DNA from: Saprospiraceae bacterium
GTDB taxonomy: Bacteria; Bacteroidota; Bacteroidia; Chitinophagales; Saprospiraceae
Length of the DNA stretch: 64,000 nt
NCBI GenBank assembly: GCA_021604865.1
Contig: BQJU01000022.1
Span: 1-64,000, forward strand
Direction of reading: 5' to 3'
Part shown: piece by piece, positions 53,143-62,602 of the stretch
Position numbering within the stretch: position 1 is the first letter of the stretch
Layout of the letters: each line of letters opens with the position of its first letter
The notes under the pieces: generated by a model
Database searches by the model: none
What the model was told of the DNA's origin: nothing
The model's input: only the letters and a program-made list of their open reading frames with translations
Made by a program: the position numbers and the translations under genes

Positions 53143-53268
53143 TAAGTGAAGATTTGGATAATATGTGTTGGATTTGTGAGTGAACTTCTACTATCAAATG
53201 AAAAAACTTTATACAATGTTTATAGGACGTTGTGGGTTTTGTCAATATTGTGCAAATTGTTAGATGCT

Positions 53269-54438
53269 TTAATAGTTTAATGCATTTCCAACATCCATTT
53301 TCAAATCTTCTATGTTTTCCAAACCAACAGATATGCGAACCAATCCCTGATTTATGCCAACAGCCAGTCTTTCTTCTTCACTAAGTTTGGAGTGAGTTGT
53401 AGATGCCGGATGTGTACAAATGGTACGGCTGTCGCCTAAGTTGGAGGTTAACGAGCAAAGTGCCAATCCGTTAAGAAAATGCATAGCGGCATCTGCTCCT
53501 CCTTTGACCTCGAAACTAACCAACCCGCCACCAAGCTTCATTTGTTTTTTGGCCAAATCATATTGTGGGTGGGAAGGCAAATGGGGATACCTGACTTGAG
53601 CAATGGACTCGTGTTGTTCGAGGAAAATGGCCATTTGTAACGCATTGTTACAATGCCGGTCCATGCGAATGTGCAATGTTTCTAAACTTTTTGAAAGGAT
53701 CCAGGCATTAAATGGAGCCATGGCCGGGCCTGTATGTCGGCAAAAAAAAGTGATTTCATCGATCAATTGTTGATTTCCTACAATGACACCACCCAGGATT
53801 CGCCCTTGGCCGTCCATCCACTTGGTTCCGGAATGCACCACCAAATCTGCTCCGTATCGAATGGGCTGTTGCAGATAAGGGGTGGCAAAACAATTGTCAA
53901 TATTAAATATCAGCTTGTGTGCTTTCGCAAATTGGCCTGCCTTTTCCAGATCCACCAAGGTCAGTCCAGGATTTGAAGGTGTTTCTACGATCAACATTTT
54001 CGTGTTTTCCTGGACCTGTTCATGCCATCGATTGACATCTTCCGGGTCTACATAGCTATAAGTAATACCCCACCGATTAAGAATTTGAGTCAGAATCTGA
54101 TGGGTAGACCCAAATACTGCCCTTGACGACAAAACATGGTCGCCGGATTTTAGAAAGGCTGCCATACTCGCAAAAACAGCCGCCATCCCTGATGCAGTAG
54201 CAAAACCGGCTTCCGCGCCTTCCATCTGGCAAACCTTTCGGATAAATTCATCTGTATTGGGATTACTGTACCGCGAATAGATCAATTTATCACCCTGGCC
54301 CGCAAAGGTATCTCGCATCGTTTCTCCGTCTGGAAAAGTAAAGCTGGAGGTCAAAAACAATGGCGTGCTATGTTCTGAATATTGCGTACGATCCGTTTGC
54401 TGGCGAATGGCATTAGTCTCGAAATGTTTTGGATTCAT
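53269..54438 (-). CDS. metZ: O-succinylhomoserine sulfhydrylase-like PLP enzyme
   Basis: A 389-residue Cys/Met-metabolism PLP enzyme. The pattern TPLFLTSSFTFPDGETM, YSRYSNPNTDEFIRKV, GFATASGMAAVFASMAAFLKSGDH and the PLP-lysine in VVHSGTKWMDGQGR fits MetZ, which makes homocysteine directly from an acylhomoserine and sulfide. Cystathionine gamma-synthase or gamma-lyase are close relatives and cannot be ruled out. It lies on the opposite strand from metY-metX, with only osmC between. Confidence 0.87.
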   Translation of the reverse strand: MNPKHFETNAIRQQTDRTQYSEHSTPLFLTSSFTFPDGETMRDTFAGQGDKLIYSRYSNPNTDEFIRKVCQMEGAEAGFATASGMAAVFASMAAFLKSGDHVLSSRAVFGSTHQILTQILNRWGITYSYVDPEDVNRWHEQVQENTKMLIVETPSNPGLTLVDLEKAGQFAKAHKLIFNIDNCFATPYLQQPIRYGADLVVHSGTKWMDGQGRILGGVIVGNQQLIDEITFFCRHTGPAMAPFNAWILSKSLETLHIRMDRHCNNALQMAIFLEQHESIAQVRYPHLPSHPQYDLAKKQMKLGGGLVSFEVKGGADAAMHFLNGLALCSLTSNLGDSRTICTHPASTTHSKLSEEERLAVGINQGLVRISVGLENIEDLKMDVGNALNY

Positions 54439-54475
54439 CTGACAGTTGATTTAAGATTCACTTTTCCAGTTGACC

Positions 54476-54901
54476 TCACGCTTCATTTCTAACCACCTCA
54501 TAACTCCAAGTAATCTCTACTGAGGGCTTCAACATTATAGAAACCGAGCATAATTTTTCCATAGACAAGCGGCAGGCACGTTCCACTTTTTGATCATCCA
54601 GATCACCGAAGAGTTGGTAGTGTAAATGGATTTTTTTGAATACTGCAGGAATTTTATTTTCTACCCGGGTTCCTTCAACGCTGATTTTAATGTCTTTGAT
54701 TTCCTGGCGCTGTTTACGCAGCAAATGGATCACATCTATGGAGCTACAGCCACCTACACTAGCCAGTAACATTTGCATGGGACGTAGGGCTTTATTGCCG
54801 CCGCCAATGGTTGGTGACCCATCAATTTCGGCGGTCAAACCGTCCTCGTTAATAGCTTGCATGTGGAAGGCATCGTCAATGCGGTGTAAGTCAATTTTCA
54901 T
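54476..54901 (-). CDS. OsmC-family protein
   Basis: A 141-residue OsmC/Ohr-fold protein. The conserved Cys residues are in LLASVGGCSSIDVIHLL and in KVERACRLSMEKLCSVSIML. The family reduces organic hydroperoxides using thiols; this subgroup (LRPMQMLLASVGGCSSIDVI) is less well studied than Ohr. The gene starts at 54901 and is divergent from the SAM riboswitch promoter. It may be co-transcribed with metZ, which starts 37 bases past its stop. Confidence 0.9.
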   Translation of the reverse strand: MKIDLHRIDDAFHMQAINEDGLTAEIDGSPTIGGGNKALRPMQMLLASVGGCSSIDVIHLLRKQRQEIKDIKISVEGTRVENKIPAVFKKIHLHYQLFGDLDDQKVERACRLSMEKLCSVSIMLKPSVEITWSYEVVRNEA

Positions 54902-54951
54902 ATTTTAACAAAATTTTAATCCTCTTTTTATGGGCAAGTCTATGGAAATTA

Positions 54952-54983
54952 TTTGATTTTTTGGGGAATTGCACCTACTTTTG
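54952..54983 (+). promoter_or_regulatory. Bacteroidota promoter of the metYX riboswitch transcript
   Basis: TTTG at 54952-54955 and TACTTTTG at 54976-54983 are separated by exactly 20 bases, an almost ideal TTTG-N20-TAnnTTTG promoter. It predicts an RNA start near 54990, about 25 bases before the riboswitch aptamer. Confidence 0.8.
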
Positions 54984-55012
54984 TCCTATCAATCACTTCA
55001 AGCAAGGATTGG

Positions 55013-55136
55013 TTTTATATAGAAGGGTGGAGAGATCAGGCTCTGTGAAACCCTGGCAACCGCGGAAAAGTATCCAAAAGGTGCCAATTCCTGCCAAGGA
55101 GCATTCCGTATTGGGATGTAATTGGGAATATAAGAT
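55013..55136 (+). promoter_or_regulatory. SAM-I riboswitch (S box)
   Basis: An S-adenosylmethionine aptamer in the leader of metY-metX. The conserved core can be read: GGGTGGAGAGATCAGG from 55025, CTGTGAAACCCTGGCAACCG from 55042, and AAGGTGCCAATTCCTGCC from 55078. P1 is TTATAT (55015-55020) with ATATAA (55128-55133). When SAM is high the riboswitch should lower expression of the downstream methionine genes. The expression platform is not obvious: a U-rich hairpin (AGCAAAA...TTTTTGCT, near 55192-55223) could be a weak terminator. Confidence 0.93.
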
Positions 55137-56682
<1,546 letters not shown>

Positions 56683-56693
56683 AACCGAGTGGT

Positions 56694-57791
56694 GTGAAAA
56701 TTTTTCATATTCAAGAAGATTTTGTGTTGGAGTCAGGTGTGGTATTAAACGGTATTGACATTGCCTACCATACCTATGGAACCTTAAACCCGGCGGCCGA
56801 TAATGCCGTCTGGGTTTGCCATGCCTTGACTGCCAATTCCGACGTAGCAGATTGGTGGTCAGGCCTGGTCGGCCCAGGGAGGGTCATTGATCCGGATCAG
56901 TATTTTATAGTGTGTGCCAATATTTTAGGCTCTTGTTACGGTAGTACCGGTCCACAGGAGAACAATCCGAAAACTGGCGTGCCTTTTGGCAAAGATTTCC
57001 CACTAGTTACTATCCGGGATATAGTTAATGCCCAGATTATGTTGCGTAAGCATCTGGAAATAAATAAGATACGGTTGGCATTGGGGGGGTCTATGGGCGG
57101 TCAGCAAGCCTTGGAATGGGCGGTTATGGAGCCAGAAAAGTTGGAACAAATTTGTGTTTTGGCCACTAATGCCAAGCATTCCCCCTGGGGTATTGCCTTT
57201 AATGAGGCACAACGTATGGCCATAGAAACGGATCCGACTACCTATGATAACCATAAAGATGCGGGTCGTGCGGGTTTGGCTGCAGCACGTGCGGTTGCCA
57301 TGTTGTCCTATCGTAATTACCTGACCTATCAATCAACCCAATCGGAATCTGACGACCACAAAATAGACAACTTTTCAGCCAGTTCCTATCAGCGGCATCA
57401 GGGCAAAAAACTTGTTGACCGGTTCAATGTATTGTCATATCTTAGTCTAAGCAGATCAATGGATAGCCACAACCTTGCAAGAGGAAGAGGCAGCATTGCA
57501 GAAGCACTTCAATCTATTAGAGCCCGCACACTGGTGATTGGGATTCGTACCGATGTACTTTTTCCGATTGAAGAACAGTCGTTATTAACCACTTATATTC
57601 CCCGAAGCCGGTTGGAAATTATTGATAGCCTTTATGGGCATGATGGTTTTTTGGTGGAAACGGAAGTTATTGGTGCTTTGGTTAAACCTTTTCTGGCAGG
57701 TAAATCGTTTTTAAATAGTAAGGAGGCCCGAAAATTGGTCAAGGGGCGATTGAGTGTTGATCCGGCAATGCCAGGGTCGGAGACGTTTTGA
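56694..57791 (+). CDS. metX: Homoserine O-acetyltransferase
   Basis: A 365-residue alpha/beta-hydrolase-fold acyltransferase that activates homoserine for sulfhydrylation. The nucleophile is Ser133 in LALGGSMGGQQALEWA; the Asp and His are near TDVLFPIEEQ and YGHDGFLVE. The start IDIAYHTYGTLNPAADNAVW and the CANILGSCYGSTGP motif are typical. The start codon is GTG at 56694, 11 bases after metY, so the genes are co-transcribed. By specificity alone, succinyl transfer is also possible, but the pairing with metY favours acetyl. Confidence 0.94.
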   Translation: MKIFHIQEDFVLESGVVLNGIDIAYHTYGTLNPAADNAVWVCHALTANSDVADWWSGLVGPGRVIDPDQYFIVCANILGSCYGSTGPQENNPKTGVPFGKDFPLVTIRDIVNAQIMLRKHLEINKIRLALGGSMGGQQALEWAVMEPEKLEQICVLATNAKHSPWGIAFNEAQRMAIETDPTTYDNHKDAGRAGLAAARAVAMLSYRNYLTYQSTQSESDDHKIDNFSASSYQRHQGKKLVDRFNVLSYLSLSRSMDSHNLARGRGSIAEALQSIRARTLVIGIRTDVLFPIEEQSLLTTYIPRSRLEIIDSLYGHDGFLVETEVIGALVKPFLAGKSFLNSKEARKLVKGRLSVDPAMPGSETF

Positions 57792-57876
57792 GGAGCGACT
57801 TTGAAAGAAGAGAAAGTATTGCAAAAGATTGACTACTTGAATATTAAAACATTTTTAAACCAAAAAACGGAATATC

Positions 57877-58512
57877 ATGGCATTAAGTCTTGGAGATGTA
57901 GCTCCTAATTTCAAAGCAAAAACTACAGATGGGGAAATCGATTTTTATGATTGGTCTGGTGGCAGCTGGGTAGTGTTGTATTCACATCCTGCTGATTTTA
58001 CACCGGTATGTACTACCGAATTGGGGCGTACAGCAGCGCTGAATGGTGAATTTGCCAAGCGAGGTGCTAAAGTTATTGCCTTGAGTGTTGATCCGCTTGA
58101 TTCCCATCATTCCTGGGTGAAAGACATCGAGGAAACACAAAATGTGGAAATGAATTTTCCAATCATTGCAGATGAAGATCGCAAAGTGGCGGAATTGTAC
58201 AATATGATTCATCCAAATGCAACGGAAAAAACGACCGTTCGAACCGTTTTTATCCTCGATCCAAATCACAAAGTTCGTTTGACAATGACCTATCCTCCGT
58301 CTACAGGTAGAAATTTTGTAGAGATTCTAAGGGTACTGGATTCCTTGCAACTAACCGATAATTACAGTGTTGCCACGCCAGTTGACTGGAAACATGGCGA
58401 AGATGTAGTCATCTCTCCGTCAATTGCGGACAAGGACATTCCCGCAAAATTCCCGAAAGGTCACAAGCGCATTAAGCCTTATTTGAGGACGACACCTCAA
58501 CCGAATCTTTAA
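57877..58512 (+). CDS. 1-Cys peroxiredoxin (Prx6 type)
   Basis: A 211-residue peroxiredoxin. The peroxidatic Cys is Cys45 in SHPADFTPVCTTELGRTAAL. The C-terminal extension (NYSVATPVDWKHGEDVVISP) is characteristic of the Prx6/AhpC-TSA 1-Cys group, and no resolving Cys is seen. It should reduce hydrogen peroxide and organic peroxides. It is 85 bases after metX and may be transcribed separately. Confidence 0.94.
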   Translation: MALSLGDVAPNFKAKTTDGEIDFYDWSGGSWVVLYSHPADFTPVCTTELGRTAALNGEFAKRGAKVIALSVDPLDSHHSWVKDIEETQNVEMNFPIIADEDRKVAELYNMIHPNATEKTTVRTVFILDPNHKVRLTMTYPPSTGRNFVEILRVLDSLQLTDNYSVATPVDWKHGEDVVISPSIADKDIPAKFPKGHKRIKPYLRTTPQPNL

Positions 58513-58554
58513 AATATTATAGTGATGTGGTGAGCGGGTGATCCTAACCTACAT

Positions 58555-58604
58555 TGACAAGGAGACGGGGAGAAACGCAACGTCTACACCCACTCTCCTT
58601 GTCA
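58555..58604. repeat. 11-bp stem-loop after the peroxiredoxin gene
   Basis: TGACAAGGAGA at 58555-58565 and its exact complement at 58594-58604 enclose 28 bases. There is no U-tract directly after either arm, so it may be a transcript-end or mRNA-stability structure rather than a classical terminator. Confidence 0.6.
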
Positions 58605-58667
58605 GTTGTTCGGACACTAAGTTGACAACATTAGGTTTCACCATATCACCTTTTATAATATATCTCC

Positions 58668-60446
58668 CTACCTCATTATCGTCAAACTACCAGTAAACAC
58701 TTCCTCCCTGATCCTCCCGGGTTGCAATTCCCAGCTGTATTGCAGCGCGTAGATATATACTCCTGTTGGCAATGACCTTCCTCTATGGGTACCATCCCAG
58801 GCCTGATTGGGGTCACTACTTTCGTGTACCAATGCTCCCCAGCGATCGAATACTTTAATGTCATAATCAATGAATCCGCAGGTGGCAAAGACTTTGAAGG
58901 TATCATTGACATCATCGGCATTGGGAGAAAAGGCATTGGGGATATAAAAATCACACGGACAATAGCCCAAGTCTAGTCTGATGGTCATGGGATAAATTTT
59001 GTTGCAGGCAGTGATTTCTACCTCGTAGATGCCGGGCGCCTTAAGGACTCGGGTAGCATCCGTTTTTCCGTCTTTCCAGAGATAGGTAGCATCTTTGATA
59101 GGGGAGTGAAAGTGAAACGTATCAACACAAGTAATGGTGGAGTCCATTTCGAGCAGTTCCTCCTCAATGGTCCGCTCACAAAACTCCCAGGTGCCGAGGT
59201 TGATATCCTGAGCAGTCATTTCCGTAGAATCAGCACGTTCAAAAGTGAGCGCAACTGAGACCGGACTGACATTTTGATTGTTCAGGCGGGCTGCATTGAT
59301 GGTTGATTCCTCATATAGAATGGGGCTACAGCCCAGTTGTACATCCGGTGTGAGCAGAGCAACATAATTAAAATTACCCTCCGATTCAAAACCACCATGC
59401 ACAATCAATGCGGTGTCAGCTCCAATGGCACAGACGGGCGTGGAAAAAGTGCCAAATTCACTCAATTCCAGTTGGTATTGGGCGGTAATTTTGGCCTTTT
59501 CGGAAAACGAAATAACCATGGGAATGAACTCCGAATTGTCACTATCCGGCAGGGGATAATTATTGGTCAACAAAATATTACCCCGGCCATCTGTTGACAG
59601 ATGCGAGGCTTCCAGGTCGCAGGCAAACTGATCAGAATAGAGAATTGGCAAACCCATTTGGTTGAGTTTGACGAGGTATTGTGAATAGGAATTGGGCTCC
59701 CTGACGGCAAAGGCATATCCATCCGATAATTCTATGAGGTTGGATATGTTGCTGCTTAACGGATTTAATTCCACAAACCTTTGGGCCCATTGTATGGTGC
59801 CGGTTTCATCCAATTTATAAAAGACATTGCCATTTCGGCAAAAAAAACCGCCATCGGCAGTATAGATGGCATCTCCTTCATTATCGGTATTGAAATAGGC
59901 CCTCGACCAGTTGATAGCGCCCTCGGGATCGGTGACCATCATAAAGTTTCTTTTTATCGCGGTCGTACTGTCCACATAACTACCGAAGATCATAAACTGA
60001 TCATTTTGATACTGGAGAGCGTATGGCTGGTCGTAATTGGATATGTGGTAGGTGTTGAGGGAGAGGACTTCTCCTGCGGGGTCGGTTTTCAGTAGGAAAA
60101 CGTCGCCGCTGCCGGTTAATCCGGTCACAGCAATTTCGCCATTAGGTAGCAAATTCACTGCTTCCAGAAAGAGGGCAAATTCATCATTGATATACAATTT
60201 GCTCCATTCCTGAAAACCACAGGTGTCGTAGCGAGCCAGATAAAAGCCATGTTTTTGGCCTTCCTCCATTGCCTTTTTGAGGTCATTGGCAATTACAAAA
60301 CCTTGTTCAGGATTGGATCCGATCTGTGGATTCTGCCAGGTTTCTACCTGGTCCAGGATATCGGTGAAGCTGCTTTGGGCCATGAGGCCGGTGGTAAAGA
60401 ACAATAATAGACATAGCAAGATGTAGTAGTGTTGCTGTACATTCAT
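58668..60446 (-). CDS. Secreted protein with CHU_C / gliding-motility T9SS tail
   Basis: A 592-residue exported protein. The signal peptide runs to LMAQSS. Residues about 30-400 are propeller-like repeats similar to Kelch/delta-60-type proteins (GEIAVTGLTGSGDVFLLKTD, GNILLTNNYPLPD). A short PKD-like segment follows (ITCVDTFHFHSPIKDATYLW). The last 90 residues match the gliding-motility-associated C-terminal domain (FYIPNAFSPNADDVNDTFKV, FDRWGALVHESSDPNQAWDG, SLPTGVYIYALQY). This is a type B sorting tail for T9SS. The role is unknown. Confidence 0.87.
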   Translation of the reverse strand: MNVQQHYYILLCLLLFFTTGLMAQSSFTDILDQVETWQNPQIGSNPEQGFVIANDLKKAMEEGQKHGFYLARYDTCGFQEWSKLYINDEFALFLEAVNLLPNGEIAVTGLTGSGDVFLLKTDPAGEVLSLNTYHISNYDQPYALQYQNDQFMIFGSYVDSTTAIKRNFMMVTDPEGAINWSRAYFNTDNEGDAIYTADGGFFCRNGNVFYKLDETGTIQWAQRFVELNPLSSNISNLIELSDGYAFAVREPNSYSQYLVKLNQMGLPILYSDQFACDLEASHLSTDGRGNILLTNNYPLPDSDNSEFIPMVISFSEKAKITAQYQLELSEFGTFSTPVCAIGADTALIVHGGFESEGNFNYVALLTPDVQLGCSPILYEESTINAARLNNQNVSPVSVALTFERADSTEMTAQDINLGTWEFCERTIEEELLEMDSTITCVDTFHFHSPIKDATYLWKDGKTDATRVLKAPGIYEVEITACNKIYPMTIRLDLGYCPCDFYIPNAFSPNADDVNDTFKVFATCGFIDYDIKVFDRWGALVHESSDPNQAWDGTHRGRSLPTGVYIYALQYSWELQPGRIREEVFTGSLTIMR

Positions 60447-60741
60447 TTTTATATCGGTTTTGGTGTACGGTCGTCTAGTGGCCTGGTTTGGTCTGGTTGT
60501 TTGGGAAAGTCAATTGGATTAGTTTGGGAAAAAGAGGTCGGAAAATTGAAATTCCGGTTTTAACTGAGGTAGGATTTATAGCTAAACTATTTCTGAGTTT
60601 AACTTATTGTTTAGAGACATATTCTTTTTTTTAATAACCAGAAGTTATCTGATTTCGGGTATAATTATCGAGTTTAATAAACTTCTTGTATTTTCCGCAG
60701 CAATATTTTTGAAAATAACTTCTGAATCCAATTGATATCAA
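60447..60741. other. Intergenic region before the hydroxyacid dehydrogenase
   Basis: About 295 bases with no gene. A TATTTTTG box at 60704-60711 with TTG at 60686-60688 is a possible promoter for the plus-strand gene at 60742. Nothing else stands out. Confidence 0.4.
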
Positions 60742-61686
60742 ATGTCCAACAAACGAAAAATATTATTCCTCGACCGTGCTCACCCCTATTTATGGGAAAA
60801 ACTACAATCCTTGGGTTATGATTGCCAGCTGGATATAGAAAGTAATTATGAGGGCGTTACTGCAAAAATTCACAACTATTTTGGCATCGTGATGCGCAGT
60901 CGGATAAATATTGGTCCGGAACTATTGGATCAAGCGAAACAACTGGCTTTTATCGCCCGCGAGGGTGTAGGCACGGAGCATATTGATGTGGTTTACGCCG
61001 AAAATAAAGACATCCAGGTCATCACTTCTCCGGAGGGAAGCCGGGATACGGTAGGGGAGCATACTCTGGGCCTATTGTTATGCCTGATGAACAACCTGGC
61101 CCGCGCAGATCGAGAAGTCAGAGCAGGCAAATGGATCAGAGAAGGCAATCGCGCCACTGAAATTAAAGGTAAAACGGTAGGGGTTATTGGTTATGGTAAT
61201 ATGGGGATGGCTTTCGCCCAGCGATTGAGTGGATTTGAATGTAAGGTCATCGCTTATGACAAGTTCAAAACCGATTATGGTGATCAATATGCCACAGCGG
61301 TTGATTTGGAGACTTTATTTCACGAAAGTGACATCATTAGTTTGCATATTCCCTATTTCTCGGAAAACAAACACCTTGTCAACAATGCATTTTTAAGTCG
61401 CTTTCGCAAAAATATCTATGTGGTCAATACCGCCCGCGGCCTGGTCTTGGATACAGAAGGATTGGTCAAACACCTAAAAAGCGGCAAAGTACTAGGTGCT
61501 GCCCTGGATGTATTGGAATATGAAGAGTCCTCTTTTGATTTTATTCAATTTGATCAGATGCCAGATGCTTTTCGGTATTTGACGGAGGCTTCGAATGTGG
61601 TTTTGTCACCGCATATTGCGGGTTGGTCGTTTGAGTCAAAGGAGGGGCATGCCCGGGTTTTGGGAGAGAAGATTGAGCGGGTATAA
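60742..61686 (+). CDS. D-isomer-specific 2-hydroxyacid dehydrogenase
   Basis: A 314-residue NAD-dependent dehydrogenase of the SerA/lactate dehydrogenase (D) superfamily. The cofactor motif is VGVIGYGNMGMAFAQRL. The catalytic Arg is in VVNTARGLVLD, Glu in the ALDVLEYEESS region, and His in VLSPHIAGWSFESKEGH. Residues 1-90 form the substrate domain. SerA-like 3-phosphoglycerate oxidation is possible, but a general reductase of 2-oxoacids is equally likely. Its 3' end is only 6 bases from the convergent tail-tube gene. Confidence 0.87.
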   Translation: MSNKRKILFLDRAHPYLWEKLQSLGYDCQLDIESNYEGVTAKIHNYFGIVMRSRINIGPELLDQAKQLAFIAREGVGTEHIDVVYAENKDIQVITSPEGSRDTVGEHTLGLLLCLMNNLARADREVRAGKWIREGNRATEIKGKTVGVIGYGNMGMAFAQRLSGFECKVIAYDKFKTDYGDQYATAVDLETLFHESDIISLHIPYFSENKHLVNNAFLSRFRKNIYVVNTARGLVLDTEGLVKHLKSGKVLGAALDVLEYEESSFDFIQFDQMPDAFRYLTEASNVVLSPHIAGWSFESKEGHARVLGEKIERV

Positions 61687-61692
61687 TATCAA

Positions 61693-62145
61693 TCACCTAC
61701 GCTCAAAATAATCATAAGCAAATTCAAGACTTTCAATAATCAAACCCTGGTCTTCAGCGTTCAAAGAGGATATCTCGATTTTCACGGGATATGCATTAAT
61801 GAAATTCCATGATGTTAAAGGTTGACCATTGCTATCGAGAAGTTTTACAGTTATAGCTTTGGTTGTCAAAGGTCTTCCTAAACTTGCTTCGAAGAATTTT
61901 ATACACCAATTTCTAAGCTCAGAATTTCCAGCCATTATCCCTCTTTTGAGTACTAAATTTGAGTCGGTATGCTTGCTCGGAAGCCGATGTGTAAATCGAC
62001 TCTCCTCATCTTCTTTAACTGTATTAGAGGTTGTCATATCCATACTAATTCCAGATACTTCTTTAAATGAAGCCGTTGCCTCACCAGAGTCTCCTGTAAA
62101 ACTAAGTTGATAACTGAAACCAACCGGAGGATAATAATCACTCAT
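61693..62145 (-). CDS. Contractile-tail tube protein (phage / eCIS type)
   Basis: A 150-residue protein that fits the T4 gp19-like tube family used in phage tails and in extracellular contractile injection systems (Afp1/Pvc1). It starts YPPVGFSYQLSFTGDSGEAT and SFKEVSGISMDMT, and has the strand pattern LVLKRGIMAGNSELRNWCIKF, then ITVKLLDSNGQPLTSWNFIN and AYPVKIEISSLNA. The length is typical. Directly upstream lies a collapsed sheath gene (62174-62337), the order seen in eCIS loci, but no baseplate, spike or ATPase gene follows, so this is probably a remnant of a once larger locus. Confidence 0.75.
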   Translation of the reverse strand: MSDYYPPVGFSYQLSFTGDSGEATASFKEVSGISMDMTTSNTVKEDEESRFTHRLPSKHTDSNLVLKRGIMAGNSELRNWCIKFFEASLGRPLTTKAITVKLLDSNGQPLTSWNFINAYPVKIEISSLNAEDQGLIIESLEFAYDYFERR

Positions 62146-62173
62146 TTCTAATTAAGTTTTTTTAAAATAAACA

Positions 62174-62337
62174 TTACGACTTCGCCATCTCCTGCTCATA
62201 AGTAATAACCATAAATTCCGTAGGCCGAACCAGGACAACGCTCACCTGCAGGCAGTAGGTGCTTCGACAACGGAATTGAGAAAGGCATTTTTTTCTACGG
62301 TATAAACTCCTGGTGGTTGGAGATTATTCGGAGTCAT
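62174..62337 (-). pseudogene. Collapsed contractile-tail sheath gene
   Basis: The minus strand starts at an ATG at 62337 and reads MTPNNLQPPGVYTVEKNAFL then NSVVEAPTACR and a TGA, which is the N-terminus of a tail sheath protein (G-V-Y-x-x-E then ...V-x-T-A). In another frame the adjoining sequence reads QVSVVLVRPTEFMVITYEQE then MAKS and a TAA at 62174, which is the C-terminal end of a sheath (R-P-x-E-F). The central several hundred codons are gone. The fused ends are out of frame, so no sheath can be made. It precedes the tube gene by 28 bases. Confidence 0.75.
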
Positions 62338-62602
62338 ATTTATTGGATTTTAGATGTATCTACAACCCAATTTACGGTTTTTATTCAAAATCCGATTGAA
62401 AGGACACAAACTTCTTTTTTCCGATTAATTGATTACTTTTGCGGCCGCTTTTGAAAAAAGACCTTTGAGTTTGGCATGAGCAAACGCCAAACATGGTCTG
62501 CCCTCTCGTCATATCTCAAGAGGATTTCTATCTCTTTTTTAATGCGGTATTTTAAGCTCCTGGGAGTTTTCTTCCGGGCTGTAAATTTTATTTTGAAAAG
62601 TA
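62338..62602 (+). other. Upstream region of the SulP gene with a possible attenuator
   Basis: TACTTTTG at 62434-62441 fits the -7 box. The leader holds a GTTTGGC/GCCAAAC stem (62469-62475/62486-62492). Then two mutually exclusive short stems follow: CCTCT/AGAGG (62502-62506/62519-62523), and AAGAG/CTCTT (62518-62522/62532-62536) followed by TTTT. This is the geometry of an attenuator, but the stems are only 5 bp. Confidence 0.35.
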
